Positions 1-5,770 of a DNA stretch of 5,770 nucleotides are shown here, in pieces. The notes under the pieces are model-generated. The model ran no database searches. It was given only the letters and a program-made list of their open reading frames with translations, and was not told the DNA's origin. The DNA is from Acidobacteriota bacterium. GTDB lineage: Bacteria; Acidobacteriota; Thermoanaerobaculia; Multivoradales; JAHEKO01. The DNA is taken from assembly GCA_027296385.1 (NCBI GenBank), contig JAPUJD010000230.1:1-5770 (forward strand). Direction: 5' to 3'. The translations under genes and the position numbers were made by a program. How positions within the stretch are numbered: the stretch's first letter is position 1; each line of letters begins with the position of its first letter.

Positions 1-1280
1 AGCGCTACGCCTGGGATCAGCCCGACGTCGTCGACTCCACCGCCCAGGGCGGCGTCCAGAACAAGGAGTTCGGCTACTACGTCCGCCATCCCGGGCCGTC
101 ACCGGATTTCTTCCCCTGGGCGTTGGATCTGAAGCTCAAAGTGGTCGGCGTCGACTGCGGCTGTGCCGAGCACCCGATGAACACCAACATCCGGCGCCTG
201 CACCCGGCCGAGTTCGAGAAGGCCGAGGCGCGCGCCCGCGAGGACCATGGCCAAAGCTGGGACGAGCTCTTTCCGCCCGACGAGTATTACGGCCTCACCC
301 ACCGCACGATGCCGCAAGCCGGTCTGGTGCTGCTCGAAGGGCTGGGGGGCGATCTGGCGGAGCTCAGCGACCGGCGCGCCTGGTTCTTCGTACCGCCGCT
401 GCCGTTCATGGAGGTGGAGTCGGCTTGGAGCCGCGTCGCCGCGCTGGCCCCACCGTCGGGCGCCGACGAGGCCGAGTTCTTCGGCGCCATGTCCGAGATC
501 GAAATGCTCGACATGACCCTGCCGTTCAGTGTGCAGACCCCCCAGTGGGCCAACTACGAGCCGCTGAGCGTCAAGTACACCAAGCGGGTCGGCGGCCAGG
601 ACCTCGGTCTCGGCCGCAACAACGCCCACTGCCGCGCGAGCTTCCATCTCGCGACCCACATGGACGGCGAGAAGCACTTCTGGTCTGCCGGCCGCACCAT
701 CGGCGAGGTGCCGCTCGACTACTGGCACGGCCCCGGGGTGATCGCCGACATTTCGTACTCCGTCAGCAACTCGAGCGTCTACACCCCGGCGATGATCGAA
801 GAACAGGTCGACCTCGAGGAGGGCGACATCCTGCTGATCAAGACCGGTTGGCACCGTTTCGGCTGGAACAGTCCGGACGCGGACGAGTTCCGCTACATGA
901 TCCAGCACCCGGGCCCCTCGCCCGAGTTCGCCGAGTGGTGTGTCGAGCGCAAGATCAAGTGGCTCGGCATCGACTGCGTCGCCATGGAGCATCCGATGAA
1001 CACCATCCAGCGCATCTGGCACCCCGGGACCTTCGCTGTCGCGGAAGCCAAGCTGCGCGAGCTGTACGGCAAGGGTTGGGACGAGGTCTACCCGCAGGAG
1101 AAGTACTACCAGGACATGCATCTCAACCTCTTCCCCAAGGGCATCGTGCACGCCGAGAACCTCGGCCGCGACATCGCCGGAGCCGAGAGCGGCCGCTACT
1201 ACATCGCCGCCTTCGTCCAGCGCGGCATGGAGCTGGCCTCTTGCTGGGGGCGCTTCATCGCCTTCCGCGAAAGCTCCTGA
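1..1280 (+). CDS. Two-domain (tandem) cyclase-family metal-dependent hydrolase, 5' end missing
   Basis: The frame is open from the left edge (complete codons start at base 3) to TGA at 1278-1280, so the gene starts outside the window; the TTG at 123 is an internal codon, not the start. The product is the C-terminal part of one cyclase-family domain (PF04199-like: kynurenine formamidase, isatin hydrolase and relatives) followed by a complete second domain from about 495. The second domain begins with EMLDMTLPFSVQTPQW. It carries the metal-binding signature as FHLATHMDGEKHF (His at 645, 657 and 675, Asp at 663), close to the family's HxGTHxDxPxH but with Ala for Gly and Glu for Pro. GIDCVAMEHPMNT and HAENLGRDI follow near the end. 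The first domain's metal site lies upstream of the window. Known members hydrolyse amide or lactam bonds, often in aromatic compound breakdown; the substrate here is unknown. No signal peptide can be judged. The gene converges on the cupin gene. Confidence 0.88.
   Translation, partial: RYAWDQPDVVDSTAQGGVQNKEFGYYVRHPGPSPDFFPWALDLKLKVVGVDCGCAEHPMNTNIRRLHPAEFEKAEARAREDHGQSWDELFPPDEYYGLTHRTMPQAGLVLLEGLGGDLAELSDRRAWFFVPPLPFMEVESAWSRVAALAPPSGADEAEFFGAMSEIEMLDMTLPFSVQTPQWANYEPLSVKYTKRVGGQDLGLGRNNAHCRASFHLATHMDGEKHFWSAGRTIGEVPLDYWHGPGVIADISYSVSNSSVYTPAMIEEQVDLEEGDILLIKTGWHRFGWNSPDADEFRYMIQHPGPSPEFAEWCVERKIKWLGIDCVAMEHPMNTIQRIWHPGTFAVAEAKLRELYGKGWDEVYPQEKYYQDMHLNLFPKGIVHAENLGRDIAGAESGRYYIAAFVQRGMELASCWGRFIAFRESS
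75..446 (+). repeat. Protein-level tandem duplication, copy 1 (C-terminal part of cyclase domain 1)
   Basis: These 124 codons align without a gap to the 124 codons at 894-1265. About 51 of the 124 residues are identical by my count. Shared blocks include HPGPSP, EHPMNT, WDE and the paired Tyr before the HxxENL/LEGL region. The repeat unit is 273 residues (819 bases). It is diverged at DNA level, so it is an old domain duplication rather than a recent DNA repeat. Confidence 0.9.
894..1265 (+). repeat. Protein-level tandem duplication, copy 2 (C-terminal part of cyclase domain 2)
   Basis: Second copy of the block at 75-446, ending four codons before the stop codon. Just upstream of copy 1 the sequence has an extra stretch of about 10 residues (DSTAQGGVQN, around 36-65) that is absent before copy 2, so the two domains differ in one loop while the rest is colinear. 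Confidence 0.9.
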
Positions 1281-1337
1281 CCCCACTCGAGGTGGTGCCC
1301 TCCTGCCGCCATCGGCGCTGCCGCCGGGCGATCACCC

Positions 1338-1360
1338 GCTCGAGATCCTCTTGATCGAGC
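1338..1360. terminator. Possible bidirectional hairpin between convergent genes
   Basis: GCTCGA (1338-1343) and TCGAGC (1355-1360) are perfect 6-bp inverted arms around an 11-base loop. The hairpin lies in the 119-base gap between the ends of the convergent cyclase and cupin genes. There is no T-run on either side, so it is at best an imperfect intrinsic terminator. Such short GC-rich dyads are common by chance. Confidence 0.25.
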
Positions 1361-1399
1361 CCGACTCCGGCGCCCTGTGGCGACCGACGTTGGACTGAG

Positions 1400-1870
1400 T
1401 TACTCGCAGATGTAGCACGCCTCGAGACCGTCCGACGGCTCAGGAGCGTCGCGCTCGGCGTCGACGATGCAAAGGAAGCCGAACGGCTCCCTGGCATCTT
1501 CAGCGTTACGGAACTGGTGCGGGTCGTTGGGCGCCACGTAGACGACGTCGCCGAAGCGCACCTTGTAGACGAAACAGCCGAACTGCGCCTCGCCCTCGCC
1601 GCGCAAGGGAATCACCACATGTTCGTGCTCGTGCTGCTCGAGGGTGCTGAAGCCACCGGGAGCGATCTCGAAGTAGCGCACGTGAAAGCCGGTCGACTCC
1701 CCACGCTTGCCGACGAGCTCACGGCGCGAGATCCCGGCCCAGGTCTGTGTCGTCGCCTTGTAGGCCTCGAGGGCAACCCCTTGCCAGTCGAAGCCTCCCC
1801 CGTGGCGGATCACCTTGGAGTGATTGCCCTCGAGCGCCGGCGGTGGAGGCCGTTCATCGGATCGCGCCAT
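1400..1870 (-). CDS. Small single-domain cupin protein
   Basis: 156 residues from the ATG at 1870-1868 (MARSDERPPP) to TAA at 1402-1400. It is a single cupin beta-barrel. Motif 1 is seen as GGFSTLEQHEHEHVVIPLRGEG (residues 72-93, with the His80/82/84 cluster) and motif 2 as GDVVYVAPNDPHQFRN (residues 108-122, His118). These histidines are the likely metal ligands. The C-terminus ends CYICE, giving a Cys-x2-Cys pair (Cys152, Cys155) that the cupin fold does not need. The frame stays open upstream to ATGs at 1912 and 1969. I prefer 1870 because the residues before it look unlike cupin sequence and because longer forms would overlap the dyad at 1896-1918 and the neighbouring gene's start. GGTGA lies 5 bases before the chosen ATG as a weak ribosome site. 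It is probably cytoplasmic. Function is unknown: cupins of this size include dioxygenases, isomerases and ligand sensors. Confidence 0.88.
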   Translation of the reverse strand: MARSDERPPPPALEGNHSKVIRHGGGFDWQGVALEAYKATTQTWAGISRRELVGKRGESTGFHVRYFEIAPGGFSTLEQHEHEHVVIPLRGEGEAQFGCFVYKVRFGDVVYVAPNDPHQFRNAEDAREPFGFLCIVDAERDAPEPSDGLEACYICE

Positions 1871-1874
1871 GACG

Positions 1875-1895
1875 GTCACCGACTGTACGTCACCG
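1875..1895. repeat. Short direct repeat GTCACCG x2
   Basis: GTCACCG occurs at 1875-1881 and again at 1889-1895, a 14-base period, directly upstream of the cupin start in the divergent intergenic region. It could be part of a regulator binding site or chance in GC-rich DNA. Confidence 0.25.
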
Positions 1896-1918
1896 CGACA
1901 GAAAAGTCGCATCTGTCG
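1896..1918. promoter_or_regulatory. Candidate operator: 7-bp inverted repeat between divergent genes
   Basis: CGACAGA (1896-1902) and TCTGTCG (1912-1918) are perfect inverted arms separated by 9 bases, a 23-bp dyad typical in size for a dimeric repressor or activator site. A second, overlapping dyad, GCGAC-N6-GTCGC, lies at 1895-1910. The site is in the 82-base gap between the cupin (minus) and molybdenum oxidoreductase (plus) starts and could control both. No regulator gene is in the window, and I do not recognise the motif as belonging to a named family. Confidence 0.45.
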
Positions 1919-1940
1919 ACCCCCCCAGCAAGTCCTGCGG

Positions 1941-1946
1941 TAAAGT
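1941..1946 (+). promoter_or_regulatory. Possible -10 element for the molybdenum oxidoreductase gene
   Basis: TAAAGT matches the TAnnnT pattern of a sigma-70-type -10 box and ends 6 bases before the ATG at 1953, so transcription would begin at or next to the start codon (leaderless). No good Shine-Dalgarno sequence precedes this ATG, which is consistent. A weak -35-like TCGACC lies at 1916-1921 with a long 19-base spacer and overlaps the dyad's right arm. Confidence 0.25.
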
Positions 1947-1952
1947 TTCGCC

Positions 1953-4085
1953 ATGACCTCTGCCGGCACCGATGGCGACCGCAGGCATCACTACCGCACC
2001 TGCAACCTCTGCGAGGCGATGTGCGGGCTCGAGATCGAGCTCGACGGCGACTCTATCGTCGCCATCCGCGGCGACGACGAGGACCCCTTCAGTCGCGGGC
2101 ACATCTGCCCCAAGGCGGTCGCCCTGCAGGACATCTACGCCGACCCCGACCGCTTGCGCCGTCCGCTGCGACGCTCGGGCTCAGACTGGCAGGAGATCGG
2201 CTGGGACGAGGCGTTCGACCGAGTAGCCCAAGGCCTGGCCACCGTCCGCGATCAGCACGGTCCGGATGCCGTGGCGCTCTACTTCGGCAACCCCAACGTC
2301 CACAGTCTCGGCAGCATGCTATTCGGCTCGACGCTGCGCCGGGCGATCGCCAGCAAGAACGTCTATTCGGCAACCTCGGTCGATCAGCTGCCTCACCACG
2401 TGGCGTCGCGCCACATGTTCGGCCACTACTTCCTGCTACCGATCCCCGACATCGACCGCACCGACTACTTCCTGGTGCTGGGCGCGAATCCGGTGGCCTC
2501 GAACGGCAGTCTGATGACCGCGCCGGGCGTCGCCCGGCGCCTACGGGCGATCCAGGATCGCGGCGGCCGCGTGGTGGTGGTCGACCCGCGACGCACCGAG
2601 ACGGCGCAGCAGGCCGACCGCCATTACTTCATCCCGCCGGGTCGCGACGCGCTGTTGCTGCTGGCCCTCATCCACACAGTGCTGGCGGAGAAGCTCGGCA
2701 CGCCCGGCCGACTGGTCGACTTCCTCGACGGGCTCGACGCAGTCGAGACCGCCGTGGCCGGTTTCGAGCCCGCGCGCGTCGCCCCGCTCGTCCGCATCCC
2801 CGCGCCCGAGATCGAGGATCTGGCGCGTGAGTTCGCCGCCGCGCCTAGAGCCGTCTGTTACGGGCGCATCGGCGTCTCGACCCAGGCCTTCGGCGGCCTG
2901 TGTCAGTGGTTGATCAATGTTCTCAACATCATCACCGGCAATCTCGACCGGGCCGGCGGAGCGATGTTCCCGACCCCGGCCTTCGATGTCGTGACCGCCA
3001 ATCGGCGCGGCAAGTACGGTCGCTGGCACACCCGCGTGCGAGCCTTGCCCGAGTTCGCAGGCGAGCTCCCGACCTCGGCTCTGGTCGAGGAGATCGAGAC
3101 CCCCGGTGACGGCCAGATCAAGGCCCTCGTCACTGTCGCCGGCAACCCCGTCCTGTCGGCGCCCAACGGTGGCGCCCTCGAGCGAGCTCTGCCCGGTCTC
3201 GAGTTCATGGCGGCGATCGACATCTACCTCAACGAGACGACCCGCCACGCCGACGTCATCCTGCCACCGACGACCGGTCTCGAATGCGACCACTACGACG
3301 TCGTCTTCCACACGCTGGCGGTCCGCAACACGGCCAAGTACTCGCCGGCGCTCTTTGAGCCCGCCGCCGACACACGCCACGACTGGCAGATCTTCCGTCA
3401 GCTGGCGCGCCGTCTGGCGACCCCCGAGCGACCGTTCGATGCGACGGACCCACGCCACCTGGCCACCCCGGCGCAGGCTGTCGACCACGGGCTGCGCACC
3501 GGTCCCTACGCGGTGCAGGGCCTTTCGCTCGAGCGTCTCCAGGCGGCGCCGCACGGCGTCGATCTCGGGCCTCTCGAGCCGCGTTTGCCGGAGCGCCTGT
3601 TCACCGACGACCGTCGGATCGATCTCGCCCCGAGCTTGTTCCTGAACGATCTCGCGCGTCTGCGCGAGCTGTTCGATAACGCCGATGACGCGGGCCGTAG
3701 CCTGGCCCTGATCGGACGCCGCGATCTGAGAACGAACAACTCGTGGATGCACAACAGCCACCGGCTCGTGCGCGGACGTGACCGCTGTACCGTCATGATG
3801 CACCCCGACGACGCCGCGGCCCGGGGGGTCGAGAACGGCCAGCTCGTGGCGGTGGCATCGCGCGCCGGCCGCATCGAGGTGGCGGCCGAGGTCACCGACA
3901 ACATGATGCCCGGCGTCGTCAGCATTCCGCACGGCTGGGGTCATGACCGGGAGGGTGTACGCCTCACAGTGGCGCAGGCCCACGCCGGCGCCTCGATCAA
4001 CGACGTCACCGACAACCTCCTCCTCGACTCCTTGACTGGCAACGCGGCCCTGAACGGGGTGCCTGTGACTATCGATCCCCTCTGA
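1953..4085 (+). CDS. Molybdopterin-dependent oxidoreductase (DMSO-reductase superfamily), [4Fe-4S]
   Basis: Complete protein of 710 residues. N-terminal Molybdop_Fe4S4 domain: Cys17-x2-Cys20-x3-Cys24-x27-Cys52 binds one [4Fe-4S] cluster, and the following CPKA places Lys54 where FDH/Nap-type enzymes have the Lys linking cluster and cofactor. The central molybdopterin domain (about 60-480) includes LGANPVASNG, VVVVDPRRTETA, ITGNLDRAGG and VAGNPVLSAPN, which are bis-MGD-binding features. The C-terminal Molydop_binding domain (about 582-710) includes GRRDLRTNNSWMHN and SIPHGWGH. In NVYSATSVDQLPH, Asp144 falls at the Sec/Cys position of formate dehydrogenases (NVDCCARVUHGP, recalled), so Asp is the likely Mo/W ligand, with Gln145 replacing the catalytic His. 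There is no Tat signal, so it is probably cytoplasmic. No electron-transfer subunit, FdhD or cofactor-biosynthesis gene adjoins it. The reaction is unknown. It is divergent from the cupin gene. Confidence 0.93.
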   Translation: MTSAGTDGDRRHHYRTCNLCEAMCGLEIELDGDSIVAIRGDDEDPFSRGHICPKAVALQDIYADPDRLRRPLRRSGSDWQEIGWDEAFDRVAQGLATVRDQHGPDAVALYFGNPNVHSLGSMLFGSTLRRAIASKNVYSATSVDQLPHHVASRHMFGHYFLLPIPDIDRTDYFLVLGANPVASNGSLMTAPGVARRLRAIQDRGGRVVVVDPRRTETAQQADRHYFIPPGRDALLLLALIHTVLAEKLGTPGRLVDFLDGLDAVETAVAGFEPARVAPLVRIPAPEIEDLAREFAAAPRAVCYGRIGVSTQAFGGLCQWLINVLNIITGNLDRAGGAMFPTPAFDVVTANRRGKYGRWHTRVRALPEFAGELPTSALVEEIETPGDGQIKALVTVAGNPVLSAPNGGALERALPGLEFMAAIDIYLNETTRHADVILPPTTGLECDHYDVVFHTLAVRNTAKYSPALFEPAADTRHDWQIFRQLARRLATPERPFDATDPRHLATPAQAVDHGLRTGPYAVQGLSLERLQAAPHGVDLGPLEPRLPERLFTDDRRIDLAPSLFLNDLARLRELFDNADDAGRSLALIGRRDLRTNNSWMHNSHRLVRGRDRCTVMMHPDDAAARGVENGQLVAVASRAGRIEVAAEVTDNMMPGVVSIPHGWGHDREGVRLTVAQAHAGASINDVTDNLLLDSLTGNAALNGVPVTIDPL

Positions 4086-4096
4086 GATCGTGACGG

Positions 4097-4111
4097 CCCG
4101 GCGGGACCGGG
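4097..4111 (+). terminator. Weak hairpin after the oxidoreductase gene
   Basis: CCCGG (4097-4101) and CCGGG (4107-4111) flank the 5-base loop CGGGA, 11 bases after the TGA of the oxidoreductase gene. No T-run follows. It may be a weak terminator or chance. Confidence 0.2.
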
Positions 4112-4160
4112 TGGCAACACTCGACCGGGCAGGAGCGTAAGATGGGGTATCGAACAAAAC

Positions 4161-4176
4161 GCGGGCAGCGACCCGC
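4161..4176 (+). repeat. Short inverted repeat upstream of the DUF885 gene
   Basis: GCGGG (4161-4165) and CCCGC (4172-4176) flank the 6-base loop CAGCGA, just before the ribosome-binding site of the next gene. It could be a hairpin in the 5' untranslated leader or an operator. A TAAGAT at 4138-4143 resembles a -10 box, but I see no matching -35. Confidence 0.25.
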
Positions 4177-4184
4177 ACACATGC

Positions 4185-4188
4185 GGAG
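4185..4188 (+). promoter_or_regulatory. Ribosome-binding site (GGAG) for the DUF885 gene
   Basis: GGAG lies 10 bases before the ATG at 4199 and supports this start over the in-frame ATG at 4220. GAAGG directly abutting the ATG is too close to act as a Shine-Dalgarno site. Confidence 0.5.
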
Positions 4189-4198
4189 CCTCTGAAGG

Positions 4199-5770
4199 AT
4201 GGGTGTAGTCAAGAAATCGATGCTCTCGGCGCTGGCCGTGCTGTTGCTGGCCGTCGGCCTCTTCGCCGTGCCCACCATCTGGCTCAAGCCGTGGTCGATC
4301 GACCACTTCTACGCCCGGGTCTTCGTGCGCTTCGCGCTCCGGCACCCGATGATGCTCTCGAGCATGCGATTGCTCGAGCCGATGGGCCTCGATTTTCACA
4401 ACAATGATCTCGACGACTTCTCGATCGCCTTCCAGGAGCGGGAGGTCCGCTGGGTCGAGGACGAGCTCGAGATGCTACGGCGCTACGACCGCGCGGCGCT
4501 GGACGACGCAGGCGCGCTCTCCTACGACATCCTCGAATGGTTCATGGCCGACCAGAAGCAGGGCAACCGGTGGCCGTCCCACGGCTACCCAGTCAACCAG
4601 CTCGGCGGCATCCAGAGCGGGCTGCCGGACTTCATGATCAACACCCATCACCTGGAGGCGAAGAACGAGGCGGAGGACTACATCGCCCGGGTCGGGCAGT
4701 TCGGGCGTGTCTTCGACCAAGTCCTGGAGGATCTTGCTCTCCGCGAGGAGCTGGGTGTCGTCCCTCCCCGCTTCGTCATCGATCACGTCCTCGCGGAGAT
4801 GCGGGACCTGATCGCGCCCTCGCCGACGGAGATGGTGCTCTACACCCATTTCGCGGAAAAACTGGCCGAGATGGAGGACGTCGACGAGGCCACGGCCGAT
4901 GCCTTGAGCGATCGCCTGGCCGGTGAGATCCGCGACACCGTGGTACCGAGCTACGAGCGCTTGATCCGCTTCTTCGAGCGCCAGAGTACGACCGCGACGA
5001 CAGACGACGGGGTGTGGAAGCTCCCCGACGGCGAGGCCTTCTACAACTGGACGTTGCGGCACCACACGACGACGGACCTGACCGCACAGCAGATCCACGA
5101 CCTGGGTCTGTACGAGGTCGATCGACTGCAGGCGGAGATGCGCACGATCCTCGAGGCCGAGGGCTATCCCACCGAGGACCTGGCGGCGACGATGAACGGC
5201 CTCAACGAGGAGGAACGCTTCCTCTACCCGGACACCGACGAAGGCCGCCAGCAGATCATGGTCGACTTCCAGACGTTGATCGACGAAATCGACGGCGGTC
5301 TCGGCGAGCTCTTCGACGTGCGGCCAGCGAGCAGCGTGCAGGTCGAACGGGTTCCCGAGTTCCGCCAGGCGACGGCGCCCGGCGCCTACTACGACTCGCC
5401 ACCCTTCGACGGGTCCAAGCCCGGCACCTTCTACATCAATCTGCGCAGCGTCGAGGAGATCCCCAAGTTCGGCATGCGCACCCTGGCCTACCACGAGGCC
5501 ATCCCCGGCCATCACTTCCAGATCGCCATCACTCAGGAGCTCGAGGATGTGCCGTTCTTCCGCCGGGTCATTCCCTTCACGGCCTATGTCGAGGGCTGGG
5601 CCCTCTATGCCGAGCACGTGGCGGCGGAGAACGGCTTCCAGGCAGACCCCTACGACCACCTCGGCTACCTGACGGCCCAGCTCTTTCGCGCCGTAAGGCT
5701 GGTCGTCGACACCGGCATCCACGCCAAGCGTTGGACCCGCGAGGAGGCGATCGAGTACATGTTGGCCAAC
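4199..5770 (+). CDS. Membrane-anchored DUF885 putative zinc metallohydrolase, 3' end missing
   Basis: 524 codons are visible from ATG 4199, open through the right edge without a stop. MGVVKK followed by a hydrophobic run (residues 8-29) and then KPW indicates an uncleaved signal anchor or signal peptide. There is no lipobox Cys, so the body probably faces the periplasm. The segment SIDHFYARVF...HPMMLSSMRLLEPMGLDFHNNDLDD is typical of anchored DUF885 proteins. Catalytic signature: HEAIPGHH (His432, Glu433, His438, His439), the DUF885 form of a zinc-protease-like helix. EGWALYAE (Glu465-Glu472) supplies the probable third ligand. RLVVDTGIHAKRWTREEAIEYM (500-521) is the conserved C-terminal block. 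Family members are usually near 600 residues, so roughly the last 60-80 are outside the window. All key residues visible are intact. DUF885 resembles gluzincin-type peptidases, but its substrates are mostly undefined. The gene has its own ribosome site, 113 bases after the oxidoreductase gene. Operon membership is uncertain. Confidence 0.93.
   Translation, partial: MGVVKKSMLSALAVLLLAVGLFAVPTIWLKPWSIDHFYARVFVRFALRHPMMLSSMRLLEPMGLDFHNNDLDDFSIAFQEREVRWVEDELEMLRRYDRAALDDAGALSYDILEWFMADQKQGNRWPSHGYPVNQLGGIQSGLPDFMINTHHLEAKNEAEDYIARVGQFGRVFDQVLEDLALREELGVVPPRFVIDHVLAEMRDLIAPSPTEMVLYTHFAEKLAEMEDVDEATADALSDRLAGEIRDTVVPSYERLIRFFERQSTTATTDDGVWKLPDGEAFYNWTLRHHTTTDLTAQQIHDLGLYEVDRLQAEMRTILEAEGYPTEDLAATMNGLNEEERFLYPDTDEGRQQIMVDFQTLIDEIDGGLGELFDVRPASSVQVERVPEFRQATAPGAYYDSPPFDGSKPGTFYINLRSVEEIPKFGMRTLAYHEAIPGHHFQIAITQELEDVPFFRRVIPFTAYVEGWALYAEHVAAENGFQADPYDHLGYLTAQLFRAVRLVVDTGIHAKRWTREEAIEYMLAN

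Noticed and set aside
75..1265. Recent DNA-level tandem repeat or assembly duplication in the cyclase gene
   Set aside because: The two copies share only about 41% of residues and little continuous DNA identity, so this is an ancient domain duplication, not a sequencing or assembly artefact.
123..1280. TTG at 123 as the start of the cyclase gene
   Set aside because: The frame is open to the left edge, and the residues before 123 (such as the HPGPSP block) match the second domain, so coding begins upstream of the window.
99..1286. Long open frame on the minus strand opposite the cyclase gene (395 codons)
   Set aside because: It mirrors a GC-rich real gene. The product is rich in Val, Leu, Gly, Ala and Asp with no recognisable domain, while the plus strand encodes clear cyclase motifs.
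1400..1969. Longer cupin start at 1969 (or 1912)
   Set aside because: The extra N-terminal residues do not resemble cupin sequence, the 1969 start would overlap the start of the divergent gene at 1953, and the region carries the dyad. The ATG at 1870 is favoured, although a G-run before 1912 could mimic a ribosome site.
1517..2830. 437-codon plus-strand frame running antisense through the cupin and out of frame into the oxidoreductase
   Set aside because: It crosses the divergent promoter region, and its second half is Arg/Pro-rich junk typical of a shifted frame. Both genes it overlaps have recognisable domains.
2541..4178. 545-codon open frame on the minus strand opposite the molybdenum oxidoreductase
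   Set aside because: It is antisense to conserved catalytic and cofactor-binding regions, of low-complexity composition and without known motifs. It is a by-product of third-position GC bias.
4475..5722. 415-codon open frame on the minus strand opposite the DUF885 gene
   Set aside because: It has the same mirror-frame pattern. The plus strand carries the intact HEAIPGHH and EGWALYAE signatures.

Overview
The window is GC-rich (about two thirds G+C by eye), densely coding bacterial chromosome. It holds four protein genes, two of them cut by the window edges. There are no RNA genes, mobile elements, CRISPR arrays or phage genes. The gene content (a cyclase-family hydrolase, a cupin, a molybdenum oxidoreductase and a membrane-anchored DUF885 protein) fits a free-living, metabolically versatile, high-GC bacterium such as Acidobacteriota, Myxococcota, Binatota-like lineages or some Gammaproteobacteria. 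Nothing seen fixes the phylum.

Layout, left to right. (1) Positions 1-1280, plus strand: the 3' part of a two-domain cyclase-family (PF04199-like) metal-dependent hydrolase. The end of a first cyclase domain is followed by a complete second one, and the two are an evident tandem duplication. (2) A 119-base convergent gap with a 6-bp inverted repeat. (3) Positions 1870-1400, minus strand: a small single-domain cupin. (4) An 82-base divergent intergenic region carrying a perfect 7-bp inverted repeat (CGACAGA-N9-TCTGTCG), a good candidate operator, and a possible leaderless promoter for the next gene. (5) Positions 1953-4085, plus strand: a complete 710-residue cytoplasmic oxidoreductase of the molybdopterin / DMSO-reductase superfamily. 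It has an N-terminal [4Fe-4S] motif and an aspartate where formate dehydrogenases carry selenocysteine or cysteine. (6) A 113-base gap with two short hairpins. (7) Positions 4199 to the right edge, plus strand: a DUF885 putative zinc metallohydrolase with an N-terminal membrane anchor, truncated by the window end.

How the genes might work together is inference. The cupin and the molybdenum enzyme are divergent and could share the dyad as an operator. The cyclase-family hydrolase is convergent with the cupin. A hydrolase, a cupin and an oxidoreductase side by side suggest catabolism or modification of a small organic molecule, but no substrate can be read from the sequence. The DUF885 gene has its own ribosome-binding site and gap and may be unrelated. 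I see no clear evidence of a new multi-gene system. The most unusual points are the tandem cyclase, the inferred Asp-ligated molybdenum site in an apparently single-subunit enzyme, and the dyad between the divergent genes.
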